This document shows, in pieces, positions 8,665-15,827 of a stretch of DNA of 45,079 bases. Within the stretch, counting starts at the first letter, position 1; each line of letters starts with the position of its first letter. Under the pieces are notes generated by a model. It worked only from the letters and a program-made list of their open reading frames with translations. It had not been told where the DNA came from and did no database searches. Origin of the DNA: Clostridiales bacterium (GTDB lineage: Bacteria > Bacillota > Clostridia > Oscillospirales > Oscillospiraceae); assembly GCA_004558115.1 (NCBI GenBank), contig SFDT01000012.1, forward strand, positions 1-45,079. The letters are read 5' to 3'. Both the position numbers and the translations under genes were made by a program.

Positions 8665-9156
8665 ATGCTCAACATTGTACTAGTGGAACCGGAAATCCCG
8701 CAAAATTGCGGCAATATCGCCCGAACCTGCGCGGCCACCGGCAGCCGCCTGCACCTGGTCCGGCCCTTGGGCTTCGATATTTCGGACCGGGCGGTGAAGC
8801 GGGCCGGCCTGGATTACTGGCATCTGGTGGAGGTCTTTGACTACGAGAATTTAGAGGACCTGTTCCGCCGCCATCCCGAGGCCGCCGGGGACGCCTGGCT
8901 CACCACCACCAAGGCCCCCCGCTCCTATGAGGAAGCCCGTTTCACGCCCGACAGCTGGCTTTTCTTCGGCAAGGAGACCGCGGGGCTGCCCCTGGCCTTC
9001 CGGGAGCGGTTCCGGGACCGGTGCGTCCGCCTGCCCATGGTCTCGGAGGCCCGCAGCCTCAACCTCAGCAACACCGTGGCCGTCTGTGTCTATGAGGCTC
9101 TGCGCCAGAACGGCTTTCCCGGCCTGCTGGGCACCGGCGAGATGGCGGAAAAATAA
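8665..9156 (+). CDS. trmL: tRNA (cytidine(34)-2'-O)-methyltransferase
   Basis: SPOUT-class enzyme that 2'-O-methylates wobble C34 or U34 in tRNA-Leu isoacceptors, using SAM. The 163 residues start MLNIVLVEPEIPQNCGNIAR, the hallmark TrmL N-terminus. The knot motifs are FFGKETAGLP and RSLNLSNTVAVCVYEALRQ. An earlier in-frame ATG at 8623 is rejected because it lies in the promoter -10. A purine-rich GAAAGGGG lies 16 bases before the chosen ATG, rather far. It is followed after 72 nt by pgk and may be cotranscribed. Confidence 0.93.
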   Translation: MLNIVLVEPEIPQNCGNIARTCAATGSRLHLVRPLGFDISDRAVKRAGLDYWHLVEVFDYENLEDLFRRHPEAAGDAWLTTTKAPRSYEEARFTPDSWLFFGKETAGLPLAFRERFRDRCVRLPMVSEARSLNLSNTVAVCVYEALRQNGFPGLLGTGEMAEK

Positions 9157-9228
9157 GGGCATACTATCCATCATACAACCCTACGGCGCATCCCGCCGAA
9201 TACTATTTACCAACGGAGGTATTCTCTC

Positions 9229-10422
9229 ATGAACTACAACAAAAAGACTGTCCGCGATGTGGACGTGGCCGGCAAGAAGGTCCTGCTGCGCTGCGACTTC
9301 AACGTGCCCCAGGACAAGGAGACCGGCGCCATCACCAGCGACAAGCGCATCGTGGCCGCCCTGCCCACCATCCAGTACCTGCTGGAGCATGACGCGGCTG
9401 TCATCGCCTGCTCCCACCTGGGCAAGCCCAAGAACGGCCCCGATCCCAAGCTGAGCCTGGCTCCCGTGGCCCAGCGCCTCAGCGAGCTGCTGGGCAAGCC
9501 CGTCCTCTTTGCCCACGACGTGGTGGGCGAGGACGCCAAGGCTAAGGCCGCCGCCCTGCAGCCCGGCCAGATCCTGCTGCTGGAGAACACCCGCTTTGAA
9601 AAGGGCGAGACCAAGAACGACCCTGAGCTGGCAAAGGCCATGGCCTCCATGGCGGACCTGTACGTGTCCGACGCCTTCGGCGCCGTGCACCGGGCCCATG
9701 CCTCCACCGCCGGCGTGGCCGCCTATCTGCCCGCCGTGTCCGGCTTCCTCATCCAGAAGGAGCTAGAGTTCCTGGGCGGCGCCATCGCCAATCCCAAGCG
9801 GCCCCTGGTGGCCATTCTGGGCGGCAGCAAGGTCAGCTCCAAGATCGGCGTCATCAACAACCTGCTGGAGATCGCCGACACCATCATCATCGGCGGCGGC
9901 ATGGCCTACACCTTCTCCGCCGCCCAGGGCGGCAAGGTGGGCAACAGCCTGCTGGAGGCCGACTGGATGGACTATTCCAAGGATATGATCGAGAAGGCCA
10001 AGGCCAAGGGCGTGAAGCTGCTGCTGCCTGTGGACACCGTCTGCGCCGACGCCTTTGCCGCCGACGCCAACAGTCAGGTGGTCAAGGCCGGCGAGATCCC
10101 CGATGGCTGGGAGGGCCTGGACATCGGCCCCGAGACTGTGAAGCTGTACTGCGATGCCGTGGCCGACGCCGGCACCGTCATCTGGAACGGCCCCATGGGC
10201 GTGTTTGAGTTCCCCGCCTTCGCCAAGGGTACCGAGGCCGTGGCCGAGGCTCTCAGCAAGACCAGCGCCATCACCATCATCGGCGGCGGCGACAGCGCGG
10301 CGGCCGTGGAGCAGCTGGGCTACGCCGACAAGATGACCCACATCTCCACCGGCGGCGGCGCCTCCCTGGAATTCCTGGAGGGCAAGGAGCTCCCCGGCGT
10401 TGCCTGTTTGCTGGACCAGTAA
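9229..10422 (+). CDS. pgk: Phosphoglycerate kinase
   Basis: Transfers phosphate from 1,3-bisphosphoglycerate to ADP in glycolysis. The 397 residues are of normal length. They contain the substrate-binding start KVLLRCDFNVPQD, the basic-patch region SDAFGAVHRAHAST, IWNGPMGVFE and the nucleotide-binding GGGDSAAAVEQLG and STGGGASLEFLEG. ATG at 9229 has GGAGG nine bases upstream. It heads the pgk-tpiA-gpmI block. No glyceraldehyde-3-phosphate dehydrogenase or enolase gene is in the window. Confidence 0.98.
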   Translation: MNYNKKTVRDVDVAGKKVLLRCDFNVPQDKETGAITSDKRIVAALPTIQYLLEHDAAVIACSHLGKPKNGPDPKLSLAPVAQRLSELLGKPVLFAHDVVGEDAKAKAAALQPGQILLLENTRFEKGETKNDPELAKAMASMADLYVSDAFGAVHRAHASTAGVAAYLPAVSGFLIQKELEFLGGAIANPKRPLVAILGGSKVSSKIGVINNLLEIADTIIIGGGMAYTFSAAQGGKVGNSLLEADWMDYSKDMIEKAKAKGVKLLLPVDTVCADAFAADANSQVVKAGEIPDGWEGLDIGPETVKLYCDAVADAGTVIWNGPMGVFEFPAFAKGTEAVAEALSKTSAITIIGGGDSAAAVEQLGYADKMTHISTGGGASLEFLEGKELPGVACLLDQ

Positions 10423-10518
10423 AAGTTTTCCGGCCGGGGAGCTCCGGGGACCCTGCCGGAGCCCCAAAAGATCCTTGAGGAGAAAAGAGGAAAATTTTCT
10501 TCTTTCCCCTCGAAAGGG

Positions 10519-10547
10519 TTGACAAATGTTCCGGTTTTTTGTATAAA
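10519..10547 (+). promoter_or_regulatory. Sigma-A promoter of tpiA
   Basis: Consensus TTGACA (10519-10524), a 17-base spacer and TATAAA (10542-10547). The predicted leader before the tpiA ATG is about 115 nt, so tpiA-gpmI can be transcribed independently of pgk. Confidence 0.85.
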
Positions 10548-10667
10548 ATAGTAGTTTGCGCATCACAGAGGGCTGGGTCGGGGCAATTTTTCTTCTCCCG
10601 CCCCTCTGAACGAAAATATCCCGCACCGTTTGACCATACGATACAGACATAAAGGAGACAGAAGAAC

Positions 10668-11441
10668 ATGAATCGCAGATATCGCAAGACCGTCATCGCC
10701 GGTAACTGGAAGATGAACATGACCGCCACCGAGACCAAGAAGTTCGCCGAAGACATCAAGAAGATCATGCCCCGCGCCAAGTGGTGCGAGACGCTGATCT
10801 GCGTCCCCGCCTGCAACATCCAGACCGCCGCCAAGGCTTTCAAGGACCTGCGCATCTCCGTGGGCGCCGAGAACGTCTACTTTGAGGAGAAGGGCGCCTA
10901 CACCGGCGAGGTGTCCGCCGACATGCTGAAGGACCTGGGCGTGAAGTACGTCATCGTCGGCCACAGCGAGCGCCGCCAGTACTTCTGCGAGACCGACGCC
11001 ACCGTCAACAAGAAGGTCCACGCCGTGCTGAACGCCGGCATGAACCCCATCATCTGCGTGGGCGAGAGCCTGGAGCAGCGGGAGACCGGCATCACCAACG
11101 AGTGGATCGCCCTCCAGGTGAAGAGCGCCCTGTACGGCGTGCCCGCCGACAAGCTGCGCCGCTGCATCATCGCCTATGAGCCCATCTGGGCCATCGGCAC
11201 CGGCAAGACCGCCACCGCCGAGCAGGCCGGCGAGGTCTGCTCCAACATCCGCGCCACCATCCGCGCCCTGTACGGCGCCCGCGTGGCCCGCGCTGTCACC
11301 ATCCAGTACGGCGGCTCCATGAATCCCAAGAACGCCGCCGAGCTGCTGGCCCAGCCCGACATCGACGGCGGCCTCATCGGCGGCGCCGCCCTGAAGGCCG
11401 AGCAGTTCGTGGACATCATCAACGCCGCTAACCAGGAGTGA
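10668..11441 (+). CDS. tpiA: Triosephosphate isomerase
   Basis: Interconverts dihydroxyacetone phosphate and glyceraldehyde 3-phosphate. The 257 residues hold all catalytic landmarks: VIAGNWKMN (Asn and Lys), VIVGHSERRQYF (His), AYEPIWAIGTGKTA (Glu and the flexible loop) and QYGGSMNPKNA with GGLIGGAAL for phosphate binding. ATG has AAGGAG ten bases upstream. It has its own strong promoter and is followed after 94 nt by gpmI. Confidence 0.98.
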   Translation: MNRRYRKTVIAGNWKMNMTATETKKFAEDIKKIMPRAKWCETLICVPACNIQTAAKAFKDLRISVGAENVYFEEKGAYTGEVSADMLKDLGVKYVIVGHSERRQYFCETDATVNKKVHAVLNAGMNPIICVGESLEQRETGITNEWIALQVKSALYGVPADKLRRCIIAYEPIWAIGTGKTATAEQAGEVCSNIRATIRALYGARVARAVTIQYGGSMNPKNAAELLAQPDIDGGLIGGAALKAEQFVDIINAANQE

Positions 11442-11448
11442 TCCCGGA

Positions 11449-11481
11449 GGGAGGGACCGCCCGTCCCTCCCGGCCCCTTTT
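11449..11481 (+). terminator. Attenuator-like hairpin between tpiA and gpmI
   Basis: GGGAGGGAC (11449-11457) pairs with GTCCCTCCC (11463-11471) across a five-base loop, followed by GGCCCCTTTT. The tail is short, so partial termination that lowers gpmI relative to tpiA is more likely than a full stop. Confidence 0.45.
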
Positions 11482-11535
11482 CCCATGGCTCGATTGGTCT
11501 GGCAAATGCCAGCGAAATGAGGAACTTATATTTCT

Positions 11536-13053
11536 ATGAATAAAACACCGACTACTCTCATTATTATGGACGGCTTCGGCCTGACCGGCGGCGTCACCGG
11601 CAACGCGGTCCGCGCCGCCCGGACGCCCCGGCTGGACCAGTTTTTCCAGGAGTTCGCCAACACCACTCTGAAGGCCTCCGGCCTGGACGTGGGCCTGCCC
11701 GACGGGCAGATGGGCAACAGCGAGGTGGGCCACACCAACATCGGCGCAGGCCGGGTGGTGTTCCAGGATCTGCCCCGCATCACCAAGTCCATCGCCGACG
11801 GCGATTTCTTCCGGAACCCCGCCTATACCCACGCCATGGACGCCTGCAAGGCCAAGGGAACTTCCCTGCACCTGATGGGCCTTTTGTCCGACGGCGGCGT
11901 CCACTCCCATCTGGACCACCTGTTCGCCCTTTTGAAGATGGCCAAGGAGAAGGGCCTGGAGAAGGTCTATATCCACGCCTTCCTGGACGGGCGGGACGTG
12001 TCCCCCACCTCCGGCGCCGACTTCGTGGCCCGGACCGTGGAGGCCTGCCGGGCCACCGGCGTGGGCAAGATCGCCACGGTCATGGGCCGGTATTACGCCA
12101 TGGACCGCGACAAGCGCTGGGACCGGGTGGAGCAGGCCTATGACGCCATGGTCTACGGCGAGAGCGCCCACTTCAACCCCGTGCCCGTGGCCGCCGTGAA
12201 GGACTCCTACGCCGCCGGCATCACCGACGAGTTCGTGGAGCCTGTGGTGTGCGACGCCGAGGGCACCATCTCCGATAACGACAGCGTCATTTTCTTCAAC
12301 TTCCGCCCCGACCGGGCCCGGGAGATCACCCGGACCCTGGTGGACCCCGCTTTCGACGGCTTTACCCGCCAGTATTTCCCCGTCACCTTCGTGTGCAACA
12401 CGGAGTATGACGCCACCATGCCCAACGTGGAGGTGGCATTCCCCCGGAACACCGTCCGCAACGGCCTGGGCGAGTATCTCAGCCAGATGGGCATGACCCA
12501 GCTGCGCATCGCCGAGACGGAGAAGTACGCCCATGTGACCTTCTTCTTCAACGGCGGCAGCGAGACCGTGTTCCCCGGCGAGGACCGGGTGCTGGTGGCC
12601 TCTCCCAAGGTGGCCACCTATGACCTCCAGCCGGAGATGAGCGCCTACGAGGTGTGCGACAAGTGTGTGGAGCGCATCGAGTCCGGCGCCTATGACGTCA
12701 TCATCCTCAACTACGCCAACTGCGACATGGTGGGCCACACCGGCGTGTTCGACGCCGCCGTGCGGGCTGTGGAGACCGTGGACACCTGCGTGGGCCGCGT
12801 GGTGGACGCCACCTTGAAAATGGGCGGCATCGCTATGATCACCGCCGACCACGGCAACGCCGAGCAGATGGTGGAGCCTGACGGCTCCCCCATGACCGCC
12901 CACACCACCAATCCCGTGCCCTTCATCCTCTGCGGTGCCGGCACGGAGCTGCGGAGCGACGGCCGCCTGGCGGACATCGCCCCCACTATTCTGGATGTGA
13001 TGGGTCTGGCCTGCCCCGCCGAGATGGACGGCAAGACGCTCATCGTGAAATAA
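11536..13053 (+). CDS. gpmI: 2,3-bisphosphoglycerate-independent phosphoglycerate mutase
   Basis: Converts 3- to 2-phosphoglycerate through a phosphoserine intermediate with two Mn ions. The 505 residues are of normal length. They begin TTLIIMDGFGL (metal Asp), with the nucleophile Ser in QMGNSEVGHTNIG, the substrate-binding HAFLDGRDVSPTS and NFRPDRAREITR, and the C-terminal metal site ITADHGNAEQM. The ribosome site is weak (GAGGA about 12 bases upstream), fitting its place as last gene of the glycolytic block. Confidence 0.98.
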   Translation: MNKTPTTLIIMDGFGLTGGVTGNAVRAARTPRLDQFFQEFANTTLKASGLDVGLPDGQMGNSEVGHTNIGAGRVVFQDLPRITKSIADGDFFRNPAYTHAMDACKAKGTSLHLMGLLSDGGVHSHLDHLFALLKMAKEKGLEKVYIHAFLDGRDVSPTSGADFVARTVEACRATGVGKIATVMGRYYAMDRDKRWDRVEQAYDAMVYGESAHFNPVPVAAVKDSYAAGITDEFVEPVVCDAEGTISDNDSVIFFNFRPDRAREITRTLVDPAFDGFTRQYFPVTFVCNTEYDATMPNVEVAFPRNTVRNGLGEYLSQMGMTQLRIAETEKYAHVTFFFNGGSETVFPGEDRVLVASPKVATYDLQPEMSAYEVCDKCVERIESGAYDVIILNYANCDMVGHTGVFDAAVRAVETVDTCVGRVVDATLKMGGIAMITADHGNAEQMVEPDGSPMTAHTTNPVPFILCGAGTELRSDGRLADIAPTILDVMGLACPAEMDGKTLIVK

Positions 13054-13059
13054 GTCCCA

Positions 13060-13095
13060 AAAACGGCGCCTTCGCAGGCGCCGTTTTTTATTTTT
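13060..13095 (+). terminator. Terminator of the glycolytic block
   Basis: AAAACGGCGCC (13060-13070) pairs with GGCGCCGTTTT (13077-13087) across a six-base loop, followed by a T-rich run. Classic intrinsic terminator just after gpmI. Confidence 0.92.
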
Positions 13096-13125
13096 GTATG
13101 AAACCAGGAAATTTTGTCCATACTT
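13096..13125 (+). promoter_or_regulatory. Candidate forespore (sigma-F/G type) promoter
   Basis: GTATG (13096-13100), a 15-base spacer and GTCCATACTT (13116-13125) resemble the sigma-F pattern GwATA-N15-GGnrAnAmTw with three mismatches. No sigma-A elements are seen. It lies 32 bases before a spoIIQ-like gene, which is sigma-F dependent in Bacillus. Support is by resemblance only. Confidence 0.35.
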
Positions 13126-13156
13126 CCCTCAGACTTCATTCTAGGGAGGGAAAATC

Positions 13157-13870
13157 ATGGCAAACAAACTCAAGGGCATTTTGTCCGGCGCCGGGTTTTA
13201 CGCCGTGCTGGGCATCTGCCTGGTGACAGCGGCGGTAGCCGGCTGGTTTTTGCTGCTGGACGACAGCGGCGGCACTGGGGAGGTGGAGACGCCTCCCGTG
13301 GAGGCTGCCGCGCCGGCGGAGGTGCCGGCGGAGCTCTCCGAAGCTCCGGCGGAGCCGGAGGTGCCGGAGACACCGCCTGAGCCGTCCGCCCAGGTGCCTG
13401 CCGCCGCCATGCCGGAGGTAAGCGTGCCGGAGCCGGAGGTGCCGGTGGTGGCGGAAGCGCCCCAGCTGGTGGTGTCGCCCCTCAGCGGAAAGGTGGTGGC
13501 CGCCTTCTCCGTGGACCAGCTGGTGTACAGCGAGACCATGGGGGACTGGCGGACCCATGACGGCATCGACATCTCCGCCCAGGCGGGCACCAAGGTCCTG
13601 GCCGCCAGCGCCGGCACAGTCCTGGCCGTGGAGGATGACGCCCTCATGGGCACCACCGTGACCCTGCGCCACAGCGGCGGCTACCAGACCACCTACGCCT
13701 GCCTCCAGGCCACCCCCGCCGTGGAGCAGGGGGACACCGTCACCGCCGGGCAGGTCATCGGCGCTGTAGGTACCACCGCCGCGGCGGAGAGCGCCCAGGG
13801 ACCCCATCTGCATTTTTCCGTCACCAAGGACGGCGACGCGGTGGACCCGGAGGAATATCTGAACAAATAA
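13157..13870 (+). CDS. SpoIIQ-like membrane-anchored M23 peptidase
   Basis: Likely the forespore partner of the SpoIIQ-SpoIIIAH channel, or a related peptidoglycan endopeptidase. The 237 residues comprise a short cytoplasmic start, one membrane segment (about 11-33), a Pro/Ala/Glu-rich linker (about 40-105) and a LytM domain. The linker is periodic in PAE/PEVP and probably disordered. The domain keeps all zinc and catalytic residues: His134 and Asp138 in WRTHDGIDIS, and His217 and His219 in GPHLHFSV. Bacillus SpoIIQ has lost zinc ligands but clostridial ones often keep them. GGGAGGG lies six bases before the ATG. A generic M23 wall enzyme is the alternative. Confidence 0.72.
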   Translation: MANKLKGILSGAGFYAVLGICLVTAAVAGWFLLLDDSGGTGEVETPPVEAAAPAEVPAELSEAPAEPEVPETPPEPSAQVPAAAMPEVSVPEPEVPVVAEAPQLVVSPLSGKVVAAFSVDQLVYSETMGDWRTHDGIDISAQAGTKVLAASAGTVLAVEDDALMGTTVTLRHSGGYQTTYACLQATPAVEQGDTVTAGQVIGAVGTTAAAESAQGPHLHFSVTKDGDAVDPEEYLNK

Positions 13871-13876
13871 GCGGCA

Positions 13877-13908
13877 AAGCGCCCCGGAACTTTCGTTCCG
13901 GGGCGCTT
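13877..13908. terminator. Terminator hairpin, first of two identical copies
   Basis: A 14-bp perfect stem (13877-13890 and 13895-13908) with loop TTTC follows the SpoIIQ-like gene. The same 32-base hairpin recurs at 14069-14100. There is no long T tract on the plus strand. Confidence 0.65.
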
Positions 13909-13914
13909 CAGGTT

Positions 13915-14068
13915 GTCGAAAAAAACTTTTCGACAGCCTGAGCAAGTTTTTCAGCACTTAGAAAGTTCTGAAAAACTTAGATTTAAGACGAAAGACACCC
14001 CTCCTGGGTTTCTTTCGTAACTATCTTCCTTCCCGCTTTCCGGCAATTCACTTTTTTCCGACAAGCTC
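13915..14068. repeat. Hairpin-rich spacer between duplicated terminators
   Basis: About 150 nt holding two inverted repeats. One is TGTCGAAAA pairing with a TTTTCGACA arm near 13914-13936. The other is AAGTTTTTCAG pairing with CTGAAAAACTT near 13944-13978. Its edges carry similar motifs (TTTTCGACAGCCTGAGC and TTTTCCGACAAGCTCAAGC). No gene is evident. It looks like a small inserted repeat but no second copy exists in the window. Confidence 0.4.
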
Positions 14069-14100
14069 AAGCGCCCCGGAACTTTCGTTCCGGGGCGCTT
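14069..14100. terminator. Terminator hairpin, second identical copy
   Basis: Same 32-base hairpin as at 13877-13908, 17 bases from the convergent MATE stop. On the minus strand it follows that gene and probably serves as its terminator. Confidence 0.65.
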
Positions 14101-14117
14101 CTTTATAACAGTTTGCT

Positions 14118-15512
14118 TCAGGCAGCGGCGCCCTTCATCCGGGCGTTGGCGCTGCGGACGGTGCGCCGCAGGAAAATGGCACTGAGGGTGACGGAGGCAA
14201 TTTCGGCAATGGGGAAGGACCACCACACCAGCTCCAGCCGCCCTGTCCGGGACAGGAGCCACGCCGCCGGCAGCAGCACCACCAGCTGACGGCATACGGA
14301 GACCACCATGCTGTACAGGGGATTGCCCACGGCCTGGCATACGGACCCGGCGATGATGCAGAAGCCCGCCAGCAGGAAGGAGATGCTGATGGTCCGCAGG
14401 GCGGGGACGCCGATGGCCGTCATCTCGGCGGAGGCGTCGAACAGGGACAGCAGCAGGCCGGGAATGGTCTGGAAAGCCAAAAAGCCCAGGCACATGATGC
14501 TCACGGCGGTGAAAATGGTCAGCCGCACGGTCTTCCACACCCGCTCCGGCCGGGCGGCGCCGTAGTTATAGGAAATAATGGGCACCATGCCGTTGTTCAG
14601 GCCGAACACAGGCATGAAAATAAAGCTCTGGATCTTGAAGTAGGCGCCGAACACCGCCGTGGCGGTGGGGGTAAACACAAAGAGGATCTTGTTCATGCCG
14701 AAGGTCATGACGGAGCCGATGGACTGCATGACGATGGAGGGAACGCCCACCCGGTAGATCTCCCGGGCCACCGTCTTGTCCCAGCGGATGAGCTTGGGCC
14801 GGATATGGATGTCGGGGTTTTTCTTCAGGTTCAGGAAGATGGCCAGCAGGGCCGCCGCGATCTGGCCCAGCACCGTGGCCACCGCCGCGCCGGCCACCTC
14901 CAGCCGGGGCATTCCGCACAGGCCGAAAATGAAGACGGGGTCCAGCACGATGTTGATGAGGGCGCCCACCAGCTGGGTGGTCATGGCCAGGACGGTCCGG
15001 CCCGTGGACTGGAGCAGACGCTCAAAGCAGAACTGGCTGAACAGGCCCACGGACAGTCCCAGGCAGATGCGGGTATAGGCGGCGCCCATCTCCACGATCT
15101 CCGGCACGCTCTTGGCCTGGGCCATGAAAAAGGCCCGGGAGAGGAAGATGCCGATGCAGGCGAATACCACGGCGTTGCACAGCGACAAAAAGATGCCAGC
15201 GCCGGCGGCCCGGTCGGCCATGTCCTGGCGCTTCTCACCCAGGGACCGGGACAGCAGGGCGTTGATGCCCACGGCGGTGCCGGCACCCACGGCGATCATC
15301 AGGTTTTGAAGAGGGAAGGCCAGGCTCACCGCGTTGAGGGCGTTCTCGCTGATGCGGGAGACGAATACGCTGTCCACCACATTGTACATCGCCTGTACCA
15401 GCATGGAGATCATCATGGGAACGGCCATGCTTGCCAGCAGCCGGCCTACGGGCAGAACGCCCATTTTGTTTTCCTGGGGTGCCGCACCGGCGGCGGGGGT
15501 CTGATCGTTCAT
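14118..15512 (-). CDS. MATE family efflux transporter
   Basis: Inner-membrane, cation-coupled multidrug or metabolite exporter of the MOP superfamily. The 464 residues contain about 12 hydrophobic segments in two homologous halves. They start after a short polar N-terminus, at GRLLASMAVPMMISMLVQAMYNVVD, where the last part (YNVVDSVFVSRI) is the family signature. A longer in-frame extension to 15740 runs through the prfB remnant and is not coding. The ATG at 15512 has AAAGGA nine bases upstream. It lies downstream of prfB's native terminator; no clear promoter was found, so weak read-through may supply it. Substrate unknown. Confidence 0.9.
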   Translation of the reverse strand: MNDQTPAAGAAPQENKMGVLPVGRLLASMAVPMMISMLVQAMYNVVDSVFVSRISENALNAVSLAFPLQNLMIAVGAGTAVGINALLSRSLGEKRQDMADRAAGAGIFLSLCNAVVFACIGIFLSRAFFMAQAKSVPEIVEMGAAYTRICLGLSVGLFSQFCFERLLQSTGRTVLAMTTQLVGALINIVLDPVFIFGLCGMPRLEVAGAAVATVLGQIAAALLAIFLNLKKNPDIHIRPKLIRWDKTVAREIYRVGVPSIVMQSIGSVMTFGMNKILFVFTPTATAVFGAYFKIQSFIFMPVFGLNNGMVPIISYNYGAARPERVWKTVRLTIFTAVSIMCLGFLAFQTIPGLLLSLFDASAEMTAIGVPALRTISISFLLAGFCIIAGSVCQAVGNPLYSMVVSVCRQLVVLLPAAWLLSRTGRLELVWWSFPIAEIASVTLSAIFLRRTVRSANARMKGAAA

Positions 15513-15548
15513 TTCCGATGTTCCTTTCACGATATGATTCGCTTGGCA

Positions 15549-15584
15549 GAAAAAGGACGCGGCTCTTGCAGCCGCGCCTTTTTG
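15549..15584 (-). terminator. Native terminator of prfB
   Basis: On the minus strand GCGGCT pairs with AGCCGC inside an AAAAAGG/CCTTTTT-flanked stem, ending in a T run. It lies beyond the second copy of the prfB 3' end. This indicates that the second copy is the original gene end. Confidence 0.8.
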
Positions 15585-15601
15585 CAGGTGCTTTGGGTGT
15601 T

Positions 15602-15690
15602 TTACTTTTTCAGTTCGCCGGTGGCCAGCTGCGTCAGATACGCGTTCAAGAATCCATCCAAGTCGCCGTCCATGACGCCGTCGATGTTGC
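15602..15690 (-). pseudogene. Displaced second copy of the prfB 3' end
   Basis: These 89 bases encode the last 28 residues and stop of RF2 (NIDGVMDGDLDGF to LATGELKK) and align without gaps to 15828-15916. There are ten mismatches, all synonymous, including one CTG/TTG change. It has no start codon or ribosome site of its own. Its position just before the terminator suggests it is the gene's original end, pushed 226 bases downstream by the insertion at 15691-15827 plus the replacement end. Confidence 0.85.
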
Positions 15691-15827
15691 CGGCGCACCC
15701 CATGCGCCTCTGGCGCCCGGGGACCCCGCATGGGACTCAAATGGCCGGGCGGAGCCCGCCCATTTCAAGGTTTTGCTCCGCAAAACGCTTGAACGCCGCA
15801 CTTGCGGCGGAGACCATCCACATCGAC
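15691..15827 (-). mobile_element. Structured 3'-end insertion element downstream of prfB
   Basis: This 137-nt stretch lies between the prfB stop codon and the displaced copy of its 3' end. In the minus-strand RNA it folds into consecutive hairpins. A is a six-pair stem (15794-15799 with 15804-15809). B is GTTTTGC/GCAAAAC (15770-15776 with 15780-15786). C is six pairs, a one-by-one mismatch and five pairs (15739-15765). These are followed by GAGTCC and further GC-rich pairing. The same order and spacing recurs after pgi. No protein is encoded. Mobility is inferred from the duplicated gene end, not seen. Confidence 0.6.

Noticed and set aside
8623..8665. A longer trmL starting at ATG 8623
   Set aside because: That ATG overlaps the -10 of a strong promoter, and family members start at the later MLNIVL.
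11428..12903. A 491-codon open frame antisense to gpmI
   Set aside because: His/Gly/Val-rich shadow composition; gpmI on the other strand is certain.
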